This document shows positions 1 to 12,800 of a stretch of 53,462 nt of DNA, piece after piece; within the stretch, counting starts at the first letter, position 1; each line of letters starts with the position of its first letter. The translations under genes were made by a program, and so were the position numbers. The DNA comes from Chromera velia. Lineage: Eukaryota > Sar > Chromeraceae. A model generated the notes under the pieces. The model saw only the letters and a list, made by a program, of their open reading frames with translations, was not told where the DNA came from and did not search any database. Where the stretch lies: NCBI GenBank assembly GCA_018398765.1, contig JAHBMJ010000068.1, positions 12,501-65,962 of the forward strand, read 5' to 3'.

Positions 1-341
1 GTGTCCTTGATCTCTTCTTCAATCTGAGTGTACCATCTCTTTGTCAATGTTGCATTGAAGTCGTGGTCAGTCTCTCTGTCTCTCTCTCTTTCTCTGCTTC
101 GGTTTCTTTCCTCCCTACCTCCTTCGCTCTCTCATTCTCTCTCTCTCTCACTGGCTTCCCCCATTCCCCCCTTCCGCCTATCAACATGGTCTTCGACAAC
201 CTTTGGAGTTTCTCTCTCACCGCAAGTGGACGTATTCTGTAGCTTTTGCCCTTCGTACGGTTCATCCCTCCATCTCATCTCATGTGCCTGTGTGTTGTCA
301 TTCACGTGTGACAGCTGAGTCTCCTGAAGTGCGTGGAAGCG

Positions 342-1195
342 ATGGAGAGGAGGCTGGAGAGTTCTCTGGCAGGCCCTCCTCGAGGGTCCGCTTCGACGCC
401 TCTCTCTCTCTCAGGAGGGCCTGCGTCCTTTCTGGAGATGCACGACCGAAAGGAAAACTCCTGCTGCACCCTTAGGACCTCTCTGGGCTCCTCTGTTGGT
501 GTGCGTGGCCCGCCCCTTCCCCTTTCATTGGGTCCGAATCCATTTCCCCTGAATGGGCGTTCTGGTCAATCCGTCGCCTCGTTTTGTTTCTCTGATGCAC
601 AAATGGAGGGGCAGAATGGCGGTCAGGGACTGGACTTGCTGGAGGAAGCGGCGGGAGCGGGACAGATAGCGCCCTCGGGATTCGCCCGACTTGACTTTGC
701 AGTTCGGGGCGCGTTTTTTGGAGTTGCGAAGGCGCTTGTTGAGGAGGGGGGAGTTGATCCTCGAGGGTTCTCTTTCCGTCCGTGCTCAAATGGGAGGGGA
801 AGAGGGAGGGGCGACCACTCCAGTAATTCAAATGCCCACTGTGCGGCATCTTCATCCTCTGCGTCTCACATTTCTTCTGGGAGCGGCTGCAGAGGAGGGC
901 AGCAGCACCAGGAGACGGAAATAGACACGCACAGCGCAGAGGAAGGAGGATCTTCAGCCATCGGGAGCAGGTCGCAGGAACAAGGGGCCAGTCCAGATGG
1001 GATGGTCATGTCCCCCCTTGCGCTTGCGATGACGTTTGGAAGTGAAGACATAGCGATTCTTCTGATTGAGAATGGGGCCTCGTTGACCGAGGGCTTCCTC
1101 TCCTTCGAGAATGCATTCCTCTATGCTGTTCAGGTTCGTTACTCAGGCAGGCAGTCAACAAGTACATTTGCACTCGCGTTCAACTTTTTGTTTTT

Positions 1196-1272
<77 letters not shown>

Positions 1273-4200
1273 ACTGCACGTCAAGAACAAATTGAGGAAG
1301 CCTCTCTCGTCTTTTCTCTGTTCCTTCTTCCCCGTGATTACCGTGCTGTGCTTCTCGATTCTCCCGGTCACATCAGCTCTCTCATCTCGTCTCGTTTCGT
1401 CTCCTTGCTTCTTCTTGCAGACGCGAATGCCAAAAGTTGTCGACATAGCTGCGCGACTGGGGTGTACGGCAGGTGCCGGCGCCGACGGGAGCGGAAGCGC
1501 GCGGGAGGGAGACGGAACAGAGGGCGAGGGGGGAGGGAATAGTTGCGGAGTTTCTACTGCTGGGGATCGGGAGCGGGAAAGGGCCCAGTATGCTTTGGCC
1601 AGGCGGGGGGAAGGGGTAAGAGACAGGACGAGCGGAGGTGCCAACGGTTTCGGCGCATTTCATCTTTTGTTTTTTGACTTCGACAACGGATCTGCTACCA
1701 GAGCTTCCGGGGAGAAAATTTTCGATCGATTGAACGCAACCTCAGCTGACAGGAATGCCCTGGCTGCGTCCGATGTGACGCCTCTGTACGTTGCGGTGCA
1801 GAGGAAAAACTACAGAGCTCTCTCGCTCATCTGCCGCTCTGTCCTGAATGCACCGTCAGAGTGTCGTGCGGGAAACTGTACACATGCGTGGGAGCACGAA
1901 AGGAGACGGCAGAGACGGCGGACAGGCAAGACCGCCACGACAGGCTGCCCCTTGGTCTTTGACCTCGATGCCCCCTCCTACTGCTTCAGGTGGTCCGCTC
2001 TCCACAAAGTCTCTATTGACTCCAACTTGGCCGCCGTGGCCGAGTTGGTCGCTGCAGGGGCAAGCGTGCTCGTGCGCAATGCACAAGGACGCACTCCCCG
2101 AGCAGTGTCACGAGGTAACTTGACGATTATGAAGGTACTTCGTTCAGCCGAGAAGGATTGGCTGTTCGGGAAGACCGGCTGCAGACTTGTGGAGCCGCGT
2201 CATCCTGTTCTGAGTGTAGAAGAACAGGCGCAAAAGCTGAAGGTCGCCGGGTTCATCCCAGTCGACATATCGGCAGATCTTCTTTGTGACCCCTTTACAA
2301 CAGATGCTAGGTCTAGAGGGGCAGCAGGAGATGGCGGGTTGGCTGACCAGAAAGGGAATGTCACACACGGAGAGGAACGAAGAGGTGGAGCGTCAAGATT
2401 GAGGCTCCGCCCGGCGCCCCGCCCCTCACCCTTGAAGCCCTCAGCAGCCGGTCAAGCTTCACGATCCCACTCCCCCTCCACCCGCCGTGCCCGAGCAGTC
2501 CCCTCCCCAATTTCAATTCCATCCTCAACCTCCAAACCGACAGAGGCTGTCCGGTCCCTGTCTGCTAAGAACGAAACTCCGCCTCCTCCGTCGCCCTCCT
2601 TCTTCTCAACCCTTGCCCCTCCTCCAATAGCAAGGAGAGGAACTGCAACGAGAGGGGCCACAGGGGGAGGAGACCAATCGAACACGCACACCCCAGTCAT
2701 CATTCAGAGAACTGTCCCCCCCCCCCCGGTGGCCCCCCCTCCCGGAATTGGACAGAACGCAGATGCTCCTGAGGAGCCTCCTGAGGCGTTCGTCCACTCT
2801 CTGTCTTCCGTTCTGAGGAAAGTGGACAGTGCAGCAGCATCTGTGCGAGCACCCGCAGGGGCATTGACGGGGGTGCAAGAGGGTCGTCATGATGGAACCG
2901 TGAGTGACAGCAGCTTGGCCTCATTTCTCCGTGAGGAGACGGCAGGACTTGCTGACAGGGTGACCGTCTCTGTCTCTGCCCTCCCCCCCTGTCCCGCGTC
3001 TGTGGGGCCGTCCCCTCGTGACTCTCAGAATGGGGCGCAAGGGCTGCGGGCGGGGTCAAGAGAGGGGGAGGAGGAGGAGGAGGAGGATGGTTGGGGCGAC
3101 GCGAGTCTGGGAGAGGAGTCTGTGGCTGCGCTTGACCTCTTAGATGCGTCGTTTGAAGTCGAGAGCCAAGTCAAGGCATTCAGTCAGGAAAGGAAAAAGG
3201 GGAGCAAAAAAGAGGGAGGCGGGGAGACTGTCGATCCTTCGCAGCACTGTTTGAGTGAGGGGGGAGAAAGAAGTGTGTGGAGACAGGCGGCTTCTGAGGG
3301 AGTCGCACGAGGAAGAGGCGAGGAGACGGACAGGGTGCTGCACAGCACCGCGGACGATGAAGCTGAGTGCCCTGTGCCTAGCGAAAGTCAGTCAGTCAGT
3401 CAGTCGGTGCAGTTGGTCTTTTGTCCGAATACAAGTTTCCGAACACCTGTACACAGGCACTCAACCTGCGTGCTGGGTTTGCTTCTTACAAGGAAGGTTT
3501 GTATGTCAGCCTCTGTGTGCCGATCGGGTCGGTGGACCGTTCTCTTGCACTGACGGAACAACGAGTTTTTCTTCCTCACCAAAATCTTTCACAATTTGGC
3601 CAATTAATTTTTCATACGAAAAGCTGCCGACTCCTTCCGGTGCGTTGGTGCGTGTGCAGCCCGACCGCAATAGGTTTGTTTCCTTTCCCTCTATCTTTGT
3701 CTTTCTCTTCTTTCTATTGTCCCTCCCGACCCCCCTGCCTGCATGAATGCATGGAACCATGCAGTGCCGCTTCTTCGGCGGAATCTTGTCGACCCTTCTC
3801 CCCTGCCAGATCCTCTCTTGAGAGATCCCATGGGGGCAGAGGACGATGGAAGAAGGGGGCGGAGTGATTCTGATGAATGGGAAATGGAGGGCATAGCCTC
3901 ACTCTCTCCATCCCCCTCTCCGTGTCCCCATAACTCCATCGCCATGCGCGCACTCTCAGAATCCTCCCCTTCGCTTCCGGCAACTGCAGCGCCCTGCCGG
4001 GGTCCCGCAGTGACGGCCCCTTGCGGCGGTGGGGGGGGAGAGAGACGGGAGACCAAGGGGTCGGAGCGGATGAATGCCTCGGGGACGAGATTTCTCTTTC
4101 CTCCTGACCAGGATGGTCAGCAGATGAGTGGGGGGGAGACGCAGTGTTCTGCTCCCCTCCCGCCTCCCTGCAGAGGGGGTGGGAGGGACGCCCAGCAAAA

Positions 4201-5990
4201 CCAAAGTTGGAGCTCGACTAGCCAGTTTCTTTTTCCGTCTCTGGCGGGAGCTGCAAGGGGTGTCTCTTCCTCTTCAGCCTCATCGTCGTCTTCTTCTTGT
4301 GGGGTTTCCTTGACAGGAAGAATCGCGCACAGAGCGTCAGTCAGTGAGTCAGAGAAACGAAATTACTTTGAATGACAACGATCGAAGAGATTCGCAAAAT
4401 CGGTCTTTCTTTCCCTATCCCGCTTCTCTATGAAGCGTGCGCGCGACGCGGGATTCATCTCGCTGTGGAGGTGTTTTCGTCGTTTTGTCGTCTCTCTCTG
4501 TGACGGCTTGAGAGAAGGAAAGAAGACATCGCGCCATCAGAGACGAACTGAAACAGAAAAATCTAAATGAGCGTGAGAAAATGTAGAGGAAGGGTGGCGG
4601 GACATAGATGCAGGGCGATGATGACGTTGTTTCTGGATTTCTCCTTCCTTGAAAATGCTCGGCTGCCTGGCAATCCGCAGTTCCACTTTGTTGCTGCCGC
4701 ACTCTTCTGCTCTAAGGAATGTCATTCTAGCCATACTTACCAGAATGTGAGGGTTGGATGCGAGACGTCTTCTGTCATTCATGAGATTGCCTGCAGAGCA
4801 ACGCTCGGATTCGACTCTTACCGCGTTCCCTCTATCCGGCTTGACCTCATGCTCCCCTTTGGAGAGGACGCAGAAAGAAGGGGATCCAAGCTGCTCGAAT
4901 GCGCACGGGCAGCCGCTACGGAGACGGCAATGGGACCTCGGTCGGTCTTCGCATGGTCATTCTCAACTCCACCGCTCTGTTTTTCTTTCGTGTGTGTCTG
5001 GATGAAATTGGTCGGGTGTCAATTTTTCTGTCTTCCTTCCTGTGTGCCTGCCTGCCTGCCTCTCTTCAAGTGTTTCCTTTCCCTGCGGCTCTCCCTCCGC
5101 ATTTCTGCTTCCGTGCATTCAAATGAGAAAATTGTATCGGAAACGCAATTTCATGTCATACTGATTTTCTTTCTTTCTTTCTTTGCATCTCTCTTTCTTG
5201 CTTGCTTGCTTCCTTACTTTCTGCCTTCCTGCCTGCCTGCTCCTTTCTCTATTCATCTACCAGTATGTCTGTCTGTTCGCGAAAAGGAGAGCATTTCGTC
5301 TGTCTGTTCCTGTTCCTTCATGCAGGAAGCCGTCGTTATTTTCGGGAACTTTAGGGTCGGCAGGGAGGGCAGCAGCGGCGTCGGGGGGATCGATTCACAG
5401 TCACGCGAGGGGGGCACGGGCGCGCCTTGCCACGGCGCTGTCGAAGCCCGGCATCGGTGCATGCGAGCTGCTTTTCGAGGATGATAAGCATGGCGTGGGG
5501 GGGCAGAGACAGGGAAGGCAGGGGGAAGGTGACGGAGGGACGGCTGGCGCGGCGGGGCTTTATGCGCTTTGCCAAGCAGGGGACGAGGATGGAGTTCGAC
5601 AGTGGGTGAGTCTTCTGGCGGCGCGAGTTGGGTGGGGCCGTGCGGGGGCGGCGCTGGCTGAGCTCCGAGGGAGGGGCGGGAGGACGGTGCTGCATGCACT
5701 TTGTGACACGGTACGTTGAACAGACAGCAAGGGGCGGTTAATTGTGCTGCATGGCCTGATACTCATACTAAGTGATAGGGCACTTTGCGGATGAGGTCAC
5801 AAACATTCAGAGCTGACAAATTTCTCGATCTCCTTCAGAAAACTGTGCAAACAGGCAAGCAGAAGGAGAGGCAGGCAGGCAGGTATGGTCTGCTCGGGCA
5901 CGAGGCGTCCTTCCCGCTCCCTTCCCCCCCACTTACCTTTTGTACCCCTGACATTCCAGCTTGATACAACACACACACACACCACACACA

Positions 5991-6030
<40 letters not shown>

Positions 6031-7807
6031 GACAGCGACACGCAGGCACAGAGATTCACATACGCAGAGACAGAGAAAGACTCAAAACGAAAGCGGGGAG
6101 GTGAAAAGCGGCGAAAAGAAAGCGTTTAGGGTCAGCTGGGGCAGATCAAGAACAAGCCGCTCACACAAGACCGAGCCACATGGACCTACCTTCTACATTC
6201 CTTTCTCGACGATACTCTGTCGGTCTGAGCCCTTGGGAAAAGCAGTTTCGGGCGCATGGAGAAAGGGGATGTGGAACTGCGTGCCTTCCCCCCTCTCTTT
6301 CATCCTTCATTCCTTCCTTCCTTCCTTGTTTGATTCCTGCAGACGTCCGAAGAGAGAGACAGCAAAGGTGCGGCAGGCTCCTTGTGGTCCTCGAGGGGAC
6401 GGCCTCAGCATGAGCGTCTGAGGGGAAGGGGCGGAAGCGGAAAGGGAAGACATGGAAGCGGGTTCACGCTCGCGAGTAGCGCTTCGGGCCTGTCTGATTC
6501 TGGCTCAGCGTCTTGCGGGGAGGGGGCGGCGGCGCAGTCTGGTGGCCCCGTGTGGGGTCGTTTGAACACTTTGAGTTTCCTCTTTCAAACGTGCGGCGGC
6601 GCACTTCGGGGTCTCGTGAACCATGGCGATGGGGCGGGGAGGACCCCGCTCCATTGGGCCTGCAACATGAGTGAGTGAGTGAGTCGGTGCATGCACAAGA
6701 TGGTGATTGTCTTGTCTGTCTCATTCCTTCAGTGTTTCTCTCTCTGCACGGATCCCTCAAAGTTGATGTACCGGAATCCGCACTTCATCAGAAGTAGAGA
6801 CACACTCACATGGTTTTGTGCCTTAGAATATTTCCCGAAGCACACTTTCACAGAGTACCTCTCACAAAACAACGGGGGGGGCATCTTTGACAATTAACGA
6901 ATAACTGTGCAAACAACTCATCTCTTTCTCCTGCATGAGGGAATGCAGCGCCGCCTCGAGCCGGCCAACACGGAATGGTGGCCGTGTTGCTGACACAGGG
7001 AGCAGACCCGAATCGGGCAGAGCGGACCAGTGGATGGACGCCTACTCACTTTGCCGTGTACACCAAGGCCATGGGCCCACTCCTCGAACTCCTCTGTAAC
7101 CCCGCCACGGCAGTGGAGGCATCTGATGCTGCTGACTGGCCGCTCGTCTTTCTGGCCGCTCAGAAGTTGAACCGAAAGGGGCTCGCTTTGCTGGTGAGGA
7201 CCGGTACTAGCCGTCTCTTTACGAGCCCTCTCTGTCATTTTTTCTCTCTCAGACAAGACCACTGATCATCTTTGGACTGGACCTTGTTCATTTGGTGTTT
7301 TGTTGCCTCCGATTGGTTTCCATCACAGCCTTCATGACATCGGTCCCTGAGAGTGTCTCTCTCTGTCTGTCTGTCTGTCTGTGCAAAAAAGCCAGATAGA
7401 ACCCCGGAGCTGATAGGGAATTCAGTGCTGTGCTCGATCGATTGCGTTTCCTGCCTATCTTTTTTCTTTCCTCCCGATCGGCCTCATCCAACTTGGCACG
7501 CATCCTTCACTCTTCTTCATTCACGAAAGGGAACCTTTTGATGACTCCTCCCTCTGTGCCTGCAGGTCAACGGGGGGGCGGGTTTGAATTCGGTGACGTC
7601 CTCAGGGGAGGACCTCGCAGATGCCCTCGACCCCCTCTGCCTCTCCTCGGTACGTGTGTGTCCCTCTCTATCCCTCTCCCTCTCTCCCTCTCCCTCTCTC
7701 CCTCTCCCTCTCTTTCTTCTCTCTCTTCCTCTCTCTCTTCCTCTCTCTGTCTTTCTTGTCACTGTCTTTCTCTTTCTCTCTTTCTTTCTCTGTCTCTTTC
7801 TATCCCT

Positions 7808-7859
<52 letters not shown>

Positions 7860-7874
7860 TGTGCGTGTGTGTGC

Positions 7875-7911
<37 letters not shown>

Positions 7912-7923
7912 CGAGCGTGCGTG

Positions 7924-7954
<31 letters not shown>

Positions 7955-9786
7955 ATTCCTCCTGTCTTGTTTCGGGTCGTTCAAGTGCGTGTGCATAAGA
8001 GAAATCAACAGAGAGTTATCTCCTTTTTGGGTGCATAGAGTCTCTTTGTTAACCGTTGTGAAAGCTCTGTGTCCAAAAACGTCGGGGGGTGTTCTTTTCT
8101 TCTCTTCTCTACTCTTCTCTTCTCTCTCCCGTGTGCAGCACGAAAGGGAACGAGAGGAGCGTCTGTGGCTGTGTAGAGCCGTGGTTGCCAACGGGTTTGA
8201 ATTCGGGCACTCTTCCCTTGTGCGTCCGAGGCGGGGAGGAAGGGCGGGGGGCAGTGGGGGAGGAGAACTCGTGGATCCTCAAACCCTTGCTCTGGTCAGT
8301 CAGTCAGTCAGGCAGGTCTCTGTCTATCTACGGGTGGTGTTGCGTTAGGTGGTGTTTGCGGCATTTGACTGGAACCTCCGGATTTATGCTTCTTCCGCCC
8401 ATCTCTTGAATAACAAAAAAAGGCGCCAAAAGGACCAGAAGAAAATCTTTTTTGGCATTCGACTGCTTCGTCAGGGGCACACCAAGTACGAACATGCTCT
8501 CGATTCCTCCATTCCCCCCTCCCCCCTCTCGCTCTTGTCCTCTACCTAGAATGTCGGAGAACCAGACTTTCTTCCCCTACGTCTTCTTGCTTGCCCTTCA
8601 AATGCTTGATGGTACATGAATTTTCTTCATGACTGCAGCTTGACGCAGACAGATCTCGATTTCTACGCCGCGCTCACGGAGTGCAGATGCCCCCCTTTGT
8701 CCTCCCGGAGTCTCTCACCTCCAGATGTGACGGCTGTGGCGTTTCTTTCGGGTCCCTCGGGTGGCGCCACTCGTGCCGATCGTGTGGGTGCGCTCTGTGC
8801 GGCAGCTGCACGCGTCTGGTCACGCCGAGACGGCCGTTGTTGGATCTGCAACTCCGGCAAGTTCGGAAGAGAGTGGCGATCGATAACAGCAGGGGCAGGC
8901 AGAGTGCTGCAGCATTTGTGTCAGAAAGCAAGATCGGGGAAGCTCCGGGACAGTTGACGGGTAAAGGGACGTGTCGACTCACTGGTCCTCCGGGCGCTCT
9001 GAAAGGAGCCGGATCGAACCCGGGGGGGGGGGCGCCGTCTTCATCCTCCTCTGGAGGACCCCGCACTGCTTCTACTGCCGCTAGCCGGTCGGGTACTCTG
9101 ACAGGCAGCGCAGTTCTCGGCTATTCGTCAGTGTTGGCGGTCTCAGGGCCTTCCGCCTCCTCTGGTGGTGTCTCGGAGTCTCAAAGTAGACATGGGCAAG
9201 AACGCAGAGGAGGCATGAAGACTCCTGGGAGGGACACGAGTTCCCAGGGGATTGAGGGCACGAAATTGGGTGACAAGAGAGAGGGACACACTCAGGGGCC
9301 GACGTCTTCAGGTGGAGCCCCGGGTCGCGAGGGCCCTGGAAGAGGAGAGTGAGTCAGACAGAAAGAAGGGGAAAGAAAGCAAGAAACAAAGAAGGAAGGA
9401 GAACAAGCAAAAATGAATGCATTCACGGATATCTGACCGGACATTCATCCTGTCGCATCGTTCAGAACGGTGTTGTGTTCCTGCAGTTGTTGCGCTTTTG
9501 ACATGCAAGGAAGGACTTTCACTTTCCATTTCAGAGACTGGGCTTCAGTTGAGGACTGCCTTTCTTTCCGTTGTTCTCTTTGAAACCCCCTGTGGTGTTT
9601 CTCTCCAGTCTGTCTGACTGTCTGTCTCTCAAGTCTGAGTCGGAAGAGAAAGAATGAGTGCCTACTGATGAGTTTCCGCGAGTGTGTGCGTGTCCTCGGA
9701 CGTTTGTCCTCTGAATGCATGAGTGCATGTGTGTATGCAATTCTCATATGATGAGTCTCGATGGATGGATGGATGGATGGATGGAC

Positions 9787-9820
<34 letters not shown>

Positions 9821-12800
9821 ATGGACGGATGGATGGATGCATGGATGGATGGATGGATGCATGGATGGATGGACGGATGGATGGATGGATGGATCCATGC
9901 AGGCCCCTGCTGTCCACACCCGCGCGTGCCCCGAGACTTCAACCACCCACTGCACCGCATCTCTCCCCGGATGTCGCGGAGAGTCCCTGCGAGGATTTAG
10001 ACGGTCCAGAGGGCCTTGAAACGGGGGGAGGGAGGAGCTTTTTTGGGTTTGGGGGTGGAGGTAGGACACGGGGGGTGTCAATGAGCAGTGGTAGGCGGGG
10101 GGTGAGGGTGCATGGAGGAGACGAGGACGTTGTGGGCGGTGCAGATGAAGAAGAAGAGGAAGACGCAATGATGCTCTGTTCCTCTTTCGTTCAACCAGAC
10201 TCTTCTGCGTCTGCATCAAGAGCCGTGGTCCCTGCAGGAGGACGTGCTTCATCGTCTTCTGCGCCCCCAAGGGGTGCAGCACGTGCGAGTGTTGGCATGT
10301 GGGCGTCAACCAGTTCTGCGGTATGGGGCGGGCAGAGTGAAGAGGGAGGGGAGTCAGTCGGGTGTCCTGATGAGAATCGGGGGGATAGTGATGACGGAGA
10401 AGAGCCTCTCCCAGTACTCAAGGAAAAGCTGTTCCCCTTTTCGCCCCTTGGGCGTTCCACTTTTCCGTCTTCTCTGTCCCCTGGAGCACGACAGCAGGTT
10501 GGTGCAACCCCATCGGGAAAGAGGGGGACGGCGCGTTTGAACGTTCCCACTCAGTCAGGAGGGAAGCAGGGAGAAAACGCGGGGCAGCGGGAGAGAGGCC
10601 AAAGCGCACCCCCCTTCGGTCTGGTTCCGTTCTTGCCTCTGCCACTCCGAACAGCCCATGTGAATAGTTCCTCTTCCGTAGACCCTCAGACAGAGACGCA
10701 GGCTGGTGTTGGCAGGGGATTCGAATGGGAGGAGCCGGAGGCGTACACCGGGAGGGAGGCAGAGAGGCCGCCCCCCTGTTCGTTGAATGCATCTCTGATG
10801 AAGCCTTCGAGTCGGACTGTACCACTTAGCTCTGCCCTTGCAACTTCCAGAGCTGTTTCAGCTGGGGGAGGAAAGAGTGGAGGTCCTCAGCGCTTCGCGT
10901 CCTCAAAGTGTGTCAAAGAAGAGACGAAAGAGGAGTACTCAAAGATGAGCGCCGAGGCCGATCAGGAAGGGACCACCGCGGGTGGAGGGGGGGGATGGCT
11001 GGGGGGGAGGCGTCTGCGTCTTTCCGCCCCCCTGGCGACTGTCTTTCGTTCTCCGGTTGGAAGAGGCCGGGGGGTGATGGGGGGGAAGGGGTTGAGAGAG
11101 CACAGGGGCCGAGCAGGAACTTCAGCTTCGAGTCTCTCCCCGAATGCCCCCGTGCAGCACCCCGGACATTCGAGATCACCCCTGCCTCCCCCTTCTCCCT
11201 TTGATGCCCTGTCACCATCTCCAGAACGTCCAGTGGCCAAACACGGCGGGGCCACGAAGGTCGGGCGGTCCGCTCGGGTGCAGTCTCTTCTTCATGTCCC
11301 TAGCATACGTTGAGGTTGATGCGCTATTGTTTGCGTTCTCGTGTACTCAGACTTGTCGGTCGAGAATTTTCGAAAGCACTTTTTCTGTCTTTGTGCTTTC
11401 CTGGTGTGTTTGTGTCCGGTGTGTTCAAAGCACAGAGGTCTCCATGCAAGCTCCCGATGACATTCATCATCGTGACTCCCGTTGTATTGGGTGCCTAGCA
11501 TTCCTCCTGTAGCGTTGTCTGTTCCTTGGGTTCTCTTTTCCACGCACAAACAGATACAGGTATCCGTACATACACATACAGACATGCACACAGGCATTTA
11601 TAGAAATGTAGAAGCGGTCGCAAAGGCTTTTTCAATCCAGGAGAGAATCACTGTGTGCGTGCAGGATTTCTCTGGAGAATGGGTGAGGGGAGTGGCTGGG
11701 CCCCGTGGTTGTCGCAGAGGTACGCGGGATATGTGTTCTTTCTGTTTGTTTTGTTTAATTGGGGAGGGAGGGAGTGGAATGGTGAAGAATGGGTGCATAA
11801 ATGGTGAGAAGAGGCCATAAGTGAAAAGTGACAAGTGTGGTTTATCCGTGTTGGGTGTCAGAAATGTGGTATTGAAACGTAGTCTGCCCCCGTGTGAAAA
11901 TTCCTGGTACATCTGCTGCAGAAAGCACTTGCCTGACCGGCAAAATTAATGAACTTGTGTGCGGGCCTGATTGACTGCAGAAGGCGCCTCTCAAGAAGAT
12001 CCTACTTTCGCGTTTCCAGACCTGAATGACAGCAGCAGCAGCAGTTGCAGGAAGGTGGAGGGAGTAGCAGCCACCTCTCCAAGAAGAGGGGTGAGGCGGC
12101 ACCAGACACAAACCTATGAAGAGGGTCGACGAGTTGCAGAGATGAATGAGAGAGACAAAAACGACAAACCGATTTTTGGGACGGCTGTCCGAAGAGTACG
12201 GCGCTCCCTCTCCTTGTCGCTTCCCCTTGTGCGGTTCCACCGTCACGCACCGAAGCTGACTGACCCCACAGCTGAGACAGCAGGAGAAAAGGTTGATGTG
12301 CCGCGGCAGGGCGACACATTGGCGGTGAAGACTTCGTTGGAGAAGTCAAGAGGAGGGCAACGGGGAGGGCAGCACCGCAACTCGAGGAGCAGGAGACACA
12401 CACCCCAAAGAGGTGCTCGTTCAAGGAAGCCGTCTTCCTCGGCGTCTGCCCGTGCTTTGTCAAAGGAAGCTACCGTCAGACAGAGACAACGTCGTCACGT
12501 GAATCCATTCGGGTCCCTTCTGGGAAAACTTCGGAGACGGTGGAAAGGGAAAGGGAGAGCCCCAGCAAGCTGCGTTGTTGGGGAAATGGAAAAAGGGGCC
12601 GGGGGGGGAGAGGGAGGCTGCAGCCAGAGAGAGAAAGAGATTGAGGGGCCTGGCGGCTCCCAAGAACTGTCTGGAGACAAAAAGAAAAAGAAATCCAGAG
12701 GTCCGTACGGCGATATGGTTGCTTCATCTTTATTTTCTTGTCATTGTACAATCCACTCAGAGTTGGTCGCAACCCCTCTGGGACTCACAGCAGTGACCGC

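Noticed and set aside
4797-4993. Extra exon in the ankyrin-FYVE gene after the TGCAG at 4796
   Set aside because: It is open in more than one frame, but exon 3 (ending 4335) and exon 4 (starting 5326) already join in phase 2 without it.
9715-9902. Coding Met-Asp-Gly-Trp repeats
   Set aside because: The frame is an artefact of the GGAT minisatellite. Splicing 9348 to 9903 removes it and keeps phase.
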